Part shown: positions 33,981 to 46,490 of the stretch, piece after piece | How the letters are laid out: each line of letters opens with the position of its first letter | How positions within the stretch are numbered: position 1 is the stretch's first letter | DNA from: Lucifuga dentata | Lineage: Eukaryota > Chordata > Actinopteri > Ophidiiformes > Bythitidae | Direction of reading: 5' to 3' | NCBI GenBank assembly: GCA_014773175.1 | Contig: VXCM01000961.1 | Span: 354,221 to 418,220 of the forward strand | Length of the DNA: 64,000 bases | Translations under genes and position numbers: made by a program | Notes under the pieces: model-generated | Told to the model about the DNA's origin: nothing | The model's input: only the letters and a program-made list of their open reading frames with translations | The model's database searches: none

Positions 33981-34718
33981 ACCTACTGATAGTGTAATAG
34001 TCTGTCAGATGAAAAATATGCCTTCTTTTTTTAAGATTGGTGTAGTGATTTTGAAAAAATTGACAAAAAGTATTAAAAAAAATGACTTATGCAATGTTAA
34101 GAATTTTTTATTTTTTTTTAAATTTATTTTTTTTATTTTTTTTTACAATTCACATTATTTTTCAGGGTTAAAAAATAGCCCTATCAGAACCCGCCACATT
34201 TGGCATGTCACCAACAGGCATTATGGTCTATTTATGTAAAACCACTAAACTGAGTGGCACATTCTAACACACTCTCAACAAACATTTTTTTTTTTTATAA
34301 ACCTTGTAAAGGATTTAATCTTTCCATTGTATTCTCAGAAAAAATGTATTTTTAATTTACAAACCCTTGATTTACATTTCCTCTTTATCATTAAGTCAGA
34401 GCCAAAAACATTCAAATAAACCAACCCAGGGAGTCAGTGTTTCTAAAAGCATTAGTAAAGTACCAGCCCACACAGTCTTATTACAAACTCCCAAACTTAA
34501 AATTACTGTGGAAGAAAACTGACAAGCCATCCACTGATGCCCAAGCGACCACTGTGCAAAGACAAAGAGAGAGATGACAGATTTCACTATTATTTTTATA
34601 TTTAGGTCTCTGTGGGTTAAGTGGGAGAGACAGCGTAGTAAGAAACTTCTGGAGATAAATATATATAAAAAAAGACAACACCAAGCTGAGAAACAGTGGT
34701 GTGTCTGACATTCTGACA

Positions 34719-34720
34719 TG

Positions 34721-34759
<39 letters not shown>
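34719..34759. repeat. (CA)n microsatellite
   Basis: About 20 units. Confidence 0.95.
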
Positions 34760-34761
<2 letters not shown>

Positions 34762-36358
34762 CTGTGTGTCTGTTGGTGTCTCCTCTCCAGACAGCTTCAT
34801 ACAGAGGTGATAATTAGTTTGTGCTCTATGCTGGTTGACCCAACACATCAACCTCACAATGGACACACAATCACGTCAATGGAACTCTTTTGTTCAATTG
34901 CATGGCCAGTCTGTTTGTGTCACAGCATGGTCTTTTGTTGAATACCTGCATGCTCAGATGAGTGTATGTTTTCCTGTCCTCGGGTCCGCTAAGAATTGCA
35001 CCTCACTGTGTGTGGCGTCACCTCTCATCTGACCCAGTGTGGAGGTGCAGAGGCTGGAATAGCGCTCCTTCCTCCGGGGGACTCACTGAGTAACAGCATA
35101 GGGCACCATGCATAAAACTGACATCCACCTTACAAAAACACAGACAGAAACAAGTGCACCAAAACCTACACACATGCAAAGGGCACAAACATACAGAAAT
35201 CCAGCATATATATGCTTTCCTCTCCGCCCCCTCTTCCCTTCTCCTCTATACATGCATAAAGTGAAAGAGAGAGGCTAAGACAGGGGAGGCAGCATTGATT
35301 TTTGCTTTATCGTTCCAGAAAACCTGTTTTCTTGGTGAAATCTGACACTGAATTATTAATATCTTCATTCAATTTTGATGCCGTTCTCTTGTTAGAAAAC
35401 TGAGTGAGGCCCTGCAAAACCTTCTGAACATGTGCTGCTACTGCTGCAGCTCCACTGCCTCCACCCGTACCATCCACACAGACATGTCTGTCTATCTTTC
35501 ACCTCCTGGCACTCCCTGCATCCTCTCTGGCCTGTGTGGGAGTGTGTCTGTGTATGTGTGTGTGTGTGGGAGCTGCAGGAGAAATAGGAGGGGAAGAGAG
35601 ATACTAGAGGGAGAATTAGATCATGTAATGAGAGCTGCTGGCAGTGTGACTAAATTGGCTAACTATAGCTAACAACATTACACACTGTCCATCTGGGGCC
35701 TAGCATGTCCTCCCTCTGCTCCTCTTTGTATACTAGTCAGAGTAAAATCAGCCATGTAAAGGACTCCCCATCCCGTCTGTCTCATGAGACCAAAATGTGG
35801 AGCAACCAAAAAATGGAGAGTAAGTTTTATATGCTGAAGGTTCAGATGGCTAAGAGGCTGGCAAGGTAATAGAGAAAAGCAATACTAAATGCTTCAGAAT
35901 GTTACAGGTTCAGTGCCTGTCAATATCTTCATGGTAGTGAAAATGTCAAATTAAAATTTTAATGATAATTGAGTGACTCCAATCCAGAAATCCAATACTC
36001 ATTCCGCAGTTACCATCCATGTGTCGATTCATATCTATCCATCCAACTTTACATGCTTTCCTTACTTTTGATCAGTAATGGAAGAATCAGACGGCACTGG
36101 ATGAATCCTCTACTCTCTGCAGCGCCTCCCTGCTGTTTCTGTGTCCACAACTGGCAGTTAGCCTGGGTAGGAGGCCAGCGCCAAGCAATCTGCGCTCCAG
36201 CACCTATGCTGACCTGGCAGCTGCTGGACACCATGTGTGCACAAGAATGTGGGCACTGGGCAGATGCTATGAAGGAGGCAAGTATGGGGGATATTGCTGG
36301 ATAGAACGACAGAAGGAGACATAGTTCCCTAAAAGTTTAACTTTGAGATATGCATAAC
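34760..36358. other. Unique non-coding interval
   Basis: No gene, TIR or SINE recognised. A frame at 35969-36304 (111 codons) has no splice signals or recognisable motif. Confidence 0.4.
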
Positions 36359-37829
36359 CAGGGGGAGAAAGTAGCTAAGTAAGTACAGTATATTTGTCAA
36401 GTACTTTATTAAGTACACTTTTGAGGTGCTTGTACTGTACTGAAAAGTCTCCTTTGTGTACTATTTTTAAATCTTTTTTTTTTTTTTTTTTTTTTTTTAC
36501 ATTACTAAGAATTTGAAAGAGGTTTTTCCTCCCTGTCGGTTAAAACCCTGGTACTTCCATTTTTTAAGTAATGAAGCTTGTATATCCAATTTTGAGATTT
36601 GGGGATTTTTATTATTTCTTTCCAAAAGTCTGACTATTTCATTCGAAATTTCCAAAACTGGAGATACATGATGTGGCAAAGTGGGCAAGACACCATTTGT
36701 CCATAACCATTTTAATCATGACCTTATATAACCTTAACCATGCTTGTTCTTTTGTTTGTTTAGCCACTTACCACCTTAATTTGTAACAGATGCAAAGCAC
36801 TTCCCAGGTCTGTTTGTGTTTAGCATTGTGTTTTGTTACAATAACCATTAGTATACTCTGGTAAAACAAATCATACGAGACAAGTATTGTTTCATTTCTG
36901 TTACTGTTTGTTGAGTTTAGTTAGGATTAACTTGCATATTAACTTCTTTGTTCACTTACCTGCACTTACAGTATCTGTAGCAGGGCTTGCAATCAATGAG
37001 TGAGTCAACCAAACAGTCCTGGTTTTAAGGATTAGGATGACATTGCTGCTGATTGGGTGAAACCAAGTGTAGGGGAGTTAAGTGTATGAACTGTATTCAG
37101 TCTGGTCAAAGTAATAGAACGTAATGTATTTATACTGATAGATTCTCAGTGAACTGCTCTATTTTTTGTATTTTGTAGCTTTTAAGTAGAACTGTTTGAT
37201 CTTACCTGCTGTGAGGAAGGAAAGAATTTGTGAATACCCCTGCAGGTCTGAGTGGGCCTCCCCAATGGATTGAGGTCTGAGTAAAGCGCTTATATAAGCA
37301 GTGGCTTCATGGCAGCCAGCAAGAGAAGAAGGCCATGCTTGTGAGTGTAGTTATGTGCAAGTGACTTTATTGCTTTCTTACTCAGAATATAGTTAACGTT
37401 TTCTAAATTGCTTTTGAATTTATTATTTTTGATTCTTTTTGTATTTTTGGTTGTATGTGTACTTGGTAGCACTCGGAAAATAAATCAGACTTGAAAACTT
37501 AAAAACTGCCTTGTGAGTTTGCCTTTTATCGCTTTCCGTGACCCTCTGGCTACGCTCCCTCACACGATTTCCCACAATGTTCAGGGGAAAACTTGTATCT
37601 CCAGAGTTTGGGTATTATCATAATGTAACACTGACAAGAACCATTCTATATAATAAGTACTTTTACTGTTGGCACAACAGTAAAATTTACTCTTAATATT
37701 TAATTACCTAAGTGGAATGCAGAACTTTCTCCTGTATGGAGTCATCTTTTAAAAATTATTTTCCTCATTCTAGTTCATTGGTACTTTTACTCATTTAAAA
37801 GACTGGAGTACTTTTCCCATCACTAATAG
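36359..37829 (+). mobile_element. Fish MITE of the 'aagtactt' family, split by other sequence
   Basis: The left part (36359-36470) reads 'gagaaagtagctaagtaagt', 'caagtactttattaagtac', 'gaggtgcttgtact'. The right part (about 37650-37829) reads 'aagtggaatgcagaactttc', 'ggtacttttactcatttaaa', 'ggagtacttttcccatcact'. These match, from memory of the motif, the two ends of a very common teleost hAT-like MITE. About 1.2 kb of unrelated sequence lies between, including an LTR-like segment. Confidence 0.55.
36782..37564 (+). mobile_element. LTR-like segment (possible solo LTR)
   Basis: The segment can be bounded TGTAACAG...CTCCCTCACA, i.e. TG...CA. It holds, in the right order and spacing, a CCAAT word (37263), TATATAAG (37291-37298), AATAAA (37479-37484) and a short remaining tail that would be U5. 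It sits inside the MITE at 36359-37829, and a 17-bp inverted word (36651-36668 and 37595-37612) brackets it. No matching target duplication was found at these edges and there is no internal coding region, so the boundaries, and the LTR reading itself, are uncertain. It could instead be the promoter and 3' end of a small transcript. Confidence 0.35.
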
Positions 37830-38440
37830 CCTTAACCTCGTCTAGCTTTGTAGTAAAGCTGTGTCAAGGACTGAAAGGCTGTAAAGATTGTACAATGATG
37901 TTTTTGTTAGAAAGGAGATTTGGAAGACCAAAGATAGATGAATACACAGGGAGAGAGAGAAGGAGCATGGCTGAATAGTGGAGATGAGTTAGGTACGAGA
38001 GCAAAGACGATAGGAAAAGAAGAGAAAGAAAGTAAAAGAAGAGAGAGAATGAAAGAAAAGCGGATAATGGCCAAGGAGTAATAGTGCAAAGCTCCCAGGC
38101 AAAGATGAAATATTTGCAATTCCACTGGGTCCCTGGGCTTCAGGCTCTCACTCCATTTGTATGGAAATGAGTTTGTCTTTCTTTTTCTGAGCGCAGAAGA
38201 GACCAAAAGGAGGGAGAGAGGGATGGAGATGGAGGGAAGGTGGGCAAAATGACTGACTGTCAAGGATATTGTGATTCCTGCCAATGCTGTTGGAAGGCTT
38301 GGGCCCTGGTTGTTTCTCTGCGGCACATATGGATAAAATAAATCTATGTGTTTATGACAGACTGATCTATGCGCCTGTCGCACTGGGAGCTGGTTTGCTT
38401 TTTGTAAAGCCCTTTGTCTGTTATTGACAATTTCTCACAC

Positions 38441-38443
<3 letters not shown>

Positions 38444-38493
<50 letters not shown>

Positions 38494-38507
38494 NTCTCTC
38501 TCTCTCA
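38444..38507. repeat. (TC)n microsatellite with N
   Basis: About 25 units before and 6 after the N at 38494. Confidence 0.95.
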
Positions 38508-39423
38508 TTCACTCCCCATTTCTCTCGGTGCCATCCTCCACTTCAGGCCCACAGCTGGGACTACTCTGATCCTGGGCCCAGGCCTGCTTTCTGCCAGATA
38601 ATTAGCAGATGCTGTGGAAGGCCTCTGCTTTGCTATTTTCAACTGCTCCTGTGTGTCTGTATCTGCATCTGTGTATTGTGTGTTTTGAGTAATGCTGCCA
38701 CTCATGCATTCATGGCCAGCTGCTCATCTCTGCTAGCCTGGGTGTGTGGGGAAAAGGAATGCCACCGTCTGCCACTTCTACTCTTTATTTCTACCCCCAA
38801 ACCCAACTCCTTCCCTTTCCCTCTCTCCTCCCCTCCTCTCCTTTCCCCTCCCTTTCCTTCCCTTTCTGAGTCACAGCCGCCAGCCACAAGTCTGCGTAGG
38901 TCTGAGTCATGCCTCAGCTCTCGTGAGATGGGCCCTGCTGTCTGTGAAACCACAGACATGAGATATGAGAAATAGGAAATGAGAGAACAAACAGACACAC
39001 ACACTCACATACACACCCACACACTCACACAGGGTTATACAGTTATATTCTTGTATCAGGAACATTCTGGGATGAATAAGCATAGAGCCAGACTGGAGCA
39101 CCTGTCTCTTACAATGAAAGTTGGCTGTTGCAGTGAAGTGACTGTGGCTTTGTGACACGAGTTTGATAGAGTTTCTGCAGATTATTGTCCAAGTCATGTT
39201 CCAAAAATCTGCTGTAAGTGTCAAAAATGTAGAACATATTTGGAACACCTGGAATAAACAGGAAATCAACAATATTTCTGATAAAGTAGTGCACAATATG
39301 GGTTTTTATAACCTTAGAAATCAATTTTTTTTGAAGGAATACTATTTAAAATTTTTGGGGAAAAAAAAGGAACAGTTAATAGGTATTACTTGAGTTACAA
39401 TGTCTACATTACTCACTGAAAAA
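38508..39423. other. Unique non-coding interval
   Basis: A pyrimidine-rich stretch (38790-38870) is followed by unique sequence. Long frames here are low-complexity. Confidence 0.45.
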
Positions 39424-39985
39424 TTACTGTAATTCCCCAATTATAATACACGGTTTATACATGGATTTTTCAAACATCTTGGTTATGTGTGGTTTATACA
39501 CGAACACACGTGCCAGTAATACATGCGTTTGTTTTCAACATACGTGATGCAGCCTGTTTGTCCTTTTTCCAACCAATAATCACCATGTTTAGTACACTTC
39601 TCATGTCCAATCAAATAAAACCTTTTTGAGTTAATTTTGAGTGAGTCACTTACTTCACTGTACTTGTCTGGGTGACACGTTCCACGTTGGACAGGAAAAC
39701 TCTGGGGGAAAAGTGCTGGTCCTTTACCATAATACACACGTACACAAAATCAGGAAAACCATGCCACTTTTGCTGAGGTTTGCAAATGTATCCTGACAGC
39801 GTGGGGCAAAGTGTCAGCAGTTTTAAGAAAACCTTATTCCCCACAGCTGAGTCCATGCAAGAAGCTTTGAGCAGCAGTGAAGGTTTATACATGCGGTTTA
39901 TACACTGCTTTGTATCCCAAATGTTGTAAATTTTTTTGGGTGTGGGTAATACACCGTGCATGTTATAATTGGGGAATTATGGTAA
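39424..39985. mobile_element. Non-autonomous TIR transposon, TA-flanked
   Basis: Left end TTACTGTAATTCCCCAATTA; reverse complement of the right end TTACCATAATTCCCCAATTA. Eighteen of these 20 bases match. Subterminal 'cggtttatac', 'tggtttatacacg' and 'gcggtttatacac' words recur inside, like the 'ggtttatac/ggcttatac' words of the element at 25989-26490. No transposase frame is present. It probably belongs to the same broad superfamily. Confidence 0.7.
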
Positions 39986-40650
39986 CTATACAATTAACTA
40001 TAACTATAAGCAACTATACAACTATACAATTAAAGAAATAAGGAACTTAAAGGACCATATAGGTGGTTTTGCATGTTTGAGTCTGATACAACCTGCATAC
40101 AGGTTACGTTACTGCCAATCATTTTCCAAAATATACTACTGGTATAGCTATACTACTATATAGCGGTAAATTTTAGAATTGTTTTTCCTACCTTCAAGAC
40201 TGCCATTGGTTTCAGTTTACCCCAGAATGCTATAAAAATCAACTTATAGAGAATTAAAACATGCTTGAGCTTCATAATCATCACAGCAAACACAACGTCT
40301 ATTACATTTTTTTGTTGAAATAATATAATTTTACTATTTTAACATGGATTCAACACAGAGCTAGAAGAAATTGTATTTCTCCACCAGGGAATATAGTCCC
40401 AAGAGAAGAGAGTTTTTACCGAGAAATTTAAACAGTAGTGTCTTCTACAATCATGTGCAAGTGTTAGCAGGCAAACATTTAGTTTTAAAGTGGGTGTCTC
40501 CCCTGAACATTTGGTTTTGAAAGATTTGGGAATTTGGCAAAATAACACAAAAATAAAATATGAGTTTATGTTTTGAAAAATGGCTGGCAGTGATGTAATG
40601 TGTATGAGGATATTATTTATTGGGCTAAAACATGTAAAATTGCTTGTATG

Positions 40651-41008
40651 TAGGGTCGGATTGGCCATTGGGAGAGGCGGGACTTTTCCCAGTGGGCCGC
40701 AACCATTGTGGGCCAGTGGGCTGATGACGATGGGNGAGGCGGGACTTTTCCCAGTGGGCCGCAACCATTGTGGGCCAGTGGGCTGATGACGATGGGCACC
40801 CAATGCTGTCCCTGCCTGCCGCCCCCCCATCGACAGCTTGAATTATCAGTATATAGAACCTACTGTCACACTCCATAACTCAGGCAGCCCCAAGAACGCG
40901 AAAGCAGTGACAGCAACAAAGTGAAACCAACCTATGGACTCCTGATTCCTGACNCCCCCCGACAACTTGATTTGTCCCGGTAAAAATTAGGATCCCAATC
41001 CAACCCTG
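40651..41008. mobile_element. hAT-like MITE with 8-bp TSD, nested
   Basis: Left end TAGGGTCGGATTGG; reverse complement of the right end CAGGGTTGGATTGG. CTTGTATG flanks both sides (40643-40650, 41009-41016). An 8-bp duplication with CAGGG-type ends is diagnostic of the hAT superfamily. About 62 bp of its length is the N-flanked assembly duplication, so the true element is near 296 bp. Confidence 0.85.
40674..40796. repeat. Exact 61-bp direct duplication around a single N
   Basis: Bases 40674-40734 and 40736-40796 are identical, separated only by the N at 40735. Another N (40954) sits in a C-run nearby. Confidence 0.9.
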
Positions 41009-41025
41009 CTTGTATGGTCCTTTAA

Positions 41026-44000
41026 TTAATTTCACATAACATGAAGGAAACTTGATAAAGTCCTAATCTCACAGAACAGTATTATCACCAAAGAAACACT
41101 TTGTCTAATACATCACAATCTAATGACAAGAATATATTACAGCAGAGATATAATATAGAAATTTCATTTGTTGCACATAAAGTGTTTCTCACTTCATTCA
41201 TTCCTTCTGCTTTTGTGACAGTGAAAAAAGAAAAAAACTGGGACAGAATCCAAGAATTGATGTCCACAATTTACACATCTGCTATAATTATTATACTGAA
41301 TAAACTCATTAAAATAAAGCGAGAAGCCTCTACAATATAGAGACATGAAAAAAAAAAAACTTAATGAAGTATTATTTACCCATAGGAAAAAAAAAAACAC
41401 AGAAGATCTACAGACAATAATAAGACAAGGCAGTTTGAAGAGGTGTGGAAGACTTTATGAATCTCTATAAGAATGTGTATGTATGTGCTAATTGTGTATG
41501 TAGCTGGATTTTATGCTAGGCTAATGTTACTTTTGTGTATGACATTTAATTAAAAAAAATTAAAAAGTGTAAATTATGTCGTGTAGAATATGTGATGAGT
41601 TTTCTTCTTTTTTTTCATCTTGTCTTTTTTTCAGAGAGCAGCAATGCGTCCGGTGTTCTGTTGTATTGCTGATGATTCACTGCTGTTATAACACCCTCAG
41701 CATATCTCTTTGATGCCCACTGAGACCCACTATGTGTTTGTTAGAGCGTGTGTTTTCTCACCACAATCGTGTGTGTGTCAGAAGTGTTTGAGTGAAATTG
41801 GGAATAGTCACATGGGGATAAGGATTGAGGTTTGTTGTTACTGTAAGTAGTCTAATGGCGTATCCTGTAGCAGAGCAAAAGGGGGTTTAGACCATAAAGC
41901 TGCAACCAAACGCAGCATCATCGCTAAAGCAGAAACAGAGGAAGCTTTTCTAACTCCAGATCAAAGAACTTCACCTTGCTGATTAGGATGCAGGGCAGCT
42001 CAACTTTCAGCTGCAGCTACACCATTTTAACATAAGAGGATTAGTGAACTGACTTGTTAACTACACAACAAACCCACAAAAACTGAGGATCAAAATGGAG
42101 AAAGCGAGTTTGAAATGAAGAAAAGGTATCCATGTATGACAGAAATAGTTAGGGATGGCTTTGAAAGATTCCTCTCGCTGTTGAAAAAGTTTCTGTTTGG
42201 TGGTCTGGAATCAACATTTCTACGTGTATCTTTTGAATTAGAAGTTCAGAAAAGAATAAGATTGCTTTCTTTCATATGTTTAATTTGCATGCCCTTATAC
42301 TTTCCAGGGAACCTCACTGCTCACCAAGTCCTATTTCAATACAGATCTCCCACATTATCATTGAGGTAAGATTCTACCAACTTGCATCCCACTTCCACCT
42401 TCCTGTGCAATCCCTCCACTGCCTCCAGTACTCTGGCCAAAGCCCTGAGGCTATGGTCAAGAGCTATTGATCCCTGGAGGTGAGAGTTCACACTGGTGCT
42501 GCTTTGCCAGGGTCAAGGGTCAAAGCTGAGTGGGTCAAGTGAGATTGAATGTGCCCACCTTGTTGCCAGGAGCCATGAAGGTCAGCTGAGCCAGTTCATT
42601 CCGTGACCCTAACTGGTCAATAGCGCCTCACGTCCATCAATTGAACGCTGATTCGTCATTAAATTTTTTAATTCATCACCTGCACATATTATTCCCTTGA
42701 AGATAGAGGAATGGCCGTGCAGATGCACATGTTACTCCCTGGGATTGATTTTGGATGGCGATCATCTTGACCTGCAGGCAGGAGGCTAGCGAGGGATTGG
42801 TCCAAGTCAATAGTGAACAGTGGTTGGTGTGTGGTGGTGTTGTTTTCAGCCTGTGACCCCACCAACTAAACTACAGAGCTCATCAGCTGGGTCACAAGGC
42901 CAATTGCAGATTTGCATGAATAGACACTTTTCATCAAAACCTTTTGCCTTTTCAACCTGCGTGAAGGCACAGCTCAGCGTAATGAAATTCTTCTTCCATA
43001 ACCAGGTTTTCTTTATCTGTAAAGAATGAATATTAGCAATGCTGATGCCAGAATTTGATTGGTGATGAACTTCAATTTAGGATTCGTATCAATTCAGCTG
43101 AACTATGATCCGTTTTTTTGATTTCTACATAAATAATGGTGTCCATTTTCTCTGCCTAACAGAGTCCAAGCTCCCTTCAACAAGCTGGGATGTCATGCTG
43201 TAAGAATCCTCTCTCTGTGCTGCAGACACACAACTGCACACACCCAAATACACACAGACACACACACACACACATAAGTAGATAATGCTCACACAGAGCT
43301 GTTAGCTTTGGCACAGACTGAGAGAAGAGACTGGAAGGACAAGGAGGAAATGTAGAGTATATTTGGGAACAGCAAAAAAATAAAGACAAGCATACAAAAA
43401 GAGGAAATGGGTTGCAACCATTTGTATAGAGGGTAAATGCTGTATGCCATTAATTTGGAAGGAGAATAGAAACCCAAAGAGGATCCTTTAAAATATAGGG
43501 TTTCAGAGTATTTATTGTTATTTTTACCATGTAGTTGCTAAGACAGCACTACAGTGAGAAAATAAGCTTCCTGCATCTATATTTTCTGCTATATTACCAA
43601 TAATACAATTAACATACTTTTTGGCATGTTGCTTCAGTTGCACACATTGCAACATTTATACTTGTGGCCCCCCTTTTCTCTCGCTCGCTCTCGCTCTGCC
43701 TGTCATTGCGAGGTGTGTGTAGGCAGCATTGTGATAGGAATAGATGTTCCCCCTAAGCGAGACCTGCAAGAGCCATTTGAAAAAATCAACTTAATGGAGA
43801 ACAGTAGGTAAGGAGTGGGCAGCTTTTATTTTTTTCAAGCCTTTTGTCTTCTATTCTTCCTCTGCTGCTCCCACTGTCTGTCATTTGCTCCAGATCTCTG
43901 TCTATGCTGCTCTGCCTTTGTCTCTCCCTCTCTCCATTTTGTTTCTCTTTCTATGCCCTCATTTTCACCTCCTCTTCAGCTTGAGCTTGTCTTCTTCCAC

Positions 44001-44414
44001 TCCAAACGATTCTCTCTCAGGTGGCACGTCTCCCCATCTTTCCTCCACCTCTTCTTCACCTGCCTGCCCTTTTTCTGTCTATATCTGTGTCTATCTCTCG
44101 CACTCTCCACCCCCTCTCTTTGCTCTGTTTTTCTTTTACTTTCTTTTATCTGGGCACACATTCCTCTCCTCCCACACTCAAAATTCTCACTAAATGATTC
44201 CAAGTGTCTGGGCCCCCACGCCTCCCTGAGCAGGCAGCACAGCCACCACATGCACGTACGCACACACGTATGAGCACATACAAGTGTCATTCTGGGTGCC
44301 CCAGAAAAGGGATGACAAAGTAAACAAAAAGATGGAGAAAAAAGGGGGATGAAGGTGGGAGGAGTTTTCTAATTATGCAGTTCAGTGAAGACAATGGCTG
44401 CTATTAAAGCCAGT
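41026..44414. other. Unique non-coding interval
   Basis: No gene, transposon end or long microsatellite is supported. A (CA)n run is at about 43255-43273 and a pyrimidine-rich tract at 43840-44140. Confidence 0.4.
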
Positions 44415-44572
44415 GATCCATCCATCCATCCATCCATCCATCCATCCATCCTCCAATCATCAATCCATCCATCCATCCATTCATCCATCCATCCATCCAT
44501 CCTCCACCCATCAATCAATCAATCAATCATCCATCCATCCATCCATCCATCCATCCATCCATCCATCCATCC
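44415..44572. repeat. (ATCC)n microsatellite, imperfect
   Basis: Roughly 38 'atcc' units with 'tcaatc' and 'ctcc' interruptions. The His/Pro/Ser/Ile repeat translation is an artefact. Confidence 0.95.
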
Positions 44573-45413
44573 ACTAACCAATTATGAATTGCTCATACAC
44601 AGCCACATCTATCTGTTTTTCAAGGTTGAAAGGAAAAAAATGTACAGTTATATTGTCTAAAATCTATTACATTGTCTAAAAAAATCACTGTTATGTAAAT
44701 TGAGAGCTAGAGTCAGTTAATAACTAAATATATTAAATATTAAGTTTTACTTTCATGCAAGTAATCTTTTTCCTTGTCAGATTGTCACATTTTTCATTTG
44801 GTGCATATCTCATTTTAGAATGAGACCGTAAACAATGATGAAATAATAATTCTTTTCTCCTTTTTGCATCATGTGCCCTCCAGACGGCTTTTTTTCTGCT
44901 GCTTGTATCTGTTTTCTTTGAGACATCAATAATTCAGGCATGAAGTTGAAGATGAATTATTCACATGCTGATGTCAGGCATAAGTGCACTGTGCTTACAT
45001 TATGAGCCTGCACCCCACTTTTAAATGCACCAAAGAAGAAGTGCTTCCTGGCTACCACAAAGTCGACTCCCACTTTCTTTCCTCTTAACTCTGTGCATTT
45101 GTCTCCCTGTCAGCCATCCCATTTTCAATCCCTTCATACACATTCCCTTTTCATTCTTTCTTGTCACCTAGATTACATGCATGTAGAGCGAGGCGCTTCT
45201 GTTTGAAAGAGACAACACAGGGACAAGGATAAGTAGTGGTGGCTGGAAAAGGGATTTCACTGCCTATCCTCTCAGCACACAATGCAAGCCAACAATCCTA
45301 CAAACTAATCCCATCGCTGCTTAAAACTCTGGGTGTAAAAACATTGAGGGAGCTAAGCAGGCAGGCAGACTACAGCAGACTCTCACACACTACTCATTTT
45401 CCTCTTTTTTACC

Positions 45414-45459
<46 letters not shown>

Positions 45460-46304
45460 TAAAACAGTGCTAGTGTGTGAGTCATAGGCTGTGACTGTAT
45501 TACCCAGCCTCTGGGTTCTATTTAGACACACACTGCTTCCTTAACAACTGTTCAAATTAATCATTTGATTCAAAATGACGCTAATTAAGATTTGTCAATA
45601 CCATTAATCTGCTCATCCCGCCCTCAAATGGATCTGAATATTTCATTGATTATACAGACCAACAGTTGATCAAATGTTACTTACTTTCTGACCAACACAA
45701 ACAAATGACTGGCAGAGATTTGGAACGCTATCTTTCAAAAAGAAACAGTGCCTGTTCAGCTTCTGTGAGCAATTGGTGTATTTATATGCATTTTAATGCT
45801 GGACTTATTAGAATGCATGTAACATTCTGATTATTGCAATTTTGCAAACACCTTAGCCAGGTGATCCTATTTGTATAAAGATCCTAATAGCCATACAATA
45901 AGTAAAACTCAGAATTGGATATTTTCAGCTGCTTAGTCTGGTTTCTTTCATTTTTTGCACAAACATCACTAAGGACACAGAGTGAACTGGATACAAAGTG
46001 ATTGTTTGAAAAATACTGGCACTGCTAATGGCAGTGAAACTAAGAAAGAAATTGTGACAGCGACAGTAAAAATTACTTTCATGTTATGACTAAAGCCTGG
46101 ATTATACTTGACTCTATATCTACAAAAATCATGGGGGCAGTCATGTCAACTTTTGTCACATCAGCAGTGCAGCAACAGTGACAACCAGCAAAATAGCTAA
46201 CAGATATGAATAAGTGTGGCAGAATTACATTTATTGACTTCATATCCCATGTCCATTGTCACCAGTGTTTTCTTCTGCCTTAAATAGCATAAATAAAATG
46301 CTAA
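44573..46304. other. Unique non-coding interval with (CT)n at 45418-45453
   Basis: About 17 CT units at 45418-45453; otherwise nothing recognised. Confidence 0.5.
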
Positions 46305-46490
46305 TCTCCCCCCGTCAAGGAGGTTACGTGATCATGTGTGTTTGTTTTTTTAGCAGGATATCTCTAAGGTATGAACAAATTTGGATGAAATTTGGGGGAC
46401 ATATAGATCATGTTGAGAGGAAGAAGTGATTCAGTTTTGAAGGTGATGTGGATCAAATTCGAGATCCAGAAGAAGTTTTTAGCCTACAAA
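46305..46490 (+). repeat. Degraded interspersed repeat ('caaggaggttacgtg' type)
   Basis: 'cccgtcaaggaggttacgtg', then 'gtgtttgtttttttagcagga', 'aaatttggatgaaatttggg' and 'gtggatcaaattcgagatcc'. These words match in order the common fish repeat also suspected at 17580-17905. Class not assigned. Confidence 0.45.

Larger units (their letters stand above)
40047..41025. mobile_element. Non-autonomous transposon flanked by TTAA, copy 1
   Basis: Both ends read TTAAAGGACCATA (right end as reverse complement), and similarity continues inward ('gtggttttgcatgttt' versus 'gcaattttacatgttt'). TTAA target sites are used by piggyBac and Kolobok elements; which one applies here is not clear. The copy is interrupted by a hAT-like insertion at 40651-41008. 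A diverged second copy lies at 52964-53498 in the same orientation, sharing 'ctgccattggtttcagtt' and 'tttctccaccagggaatata'. Confidence 0.75.

Noticed and set aside
37907..38383. 158-codon minus-strand frame
   Set aside because: It lies over a purine-rich stretch and shows only Ser/Leu/Phe low-complexity, with no recognisable domain.
44415..44572. Repeat protein of His/Pro/Ser/Ile
   Set aside because: Direct translation of the (ATCC)n microsatellite.
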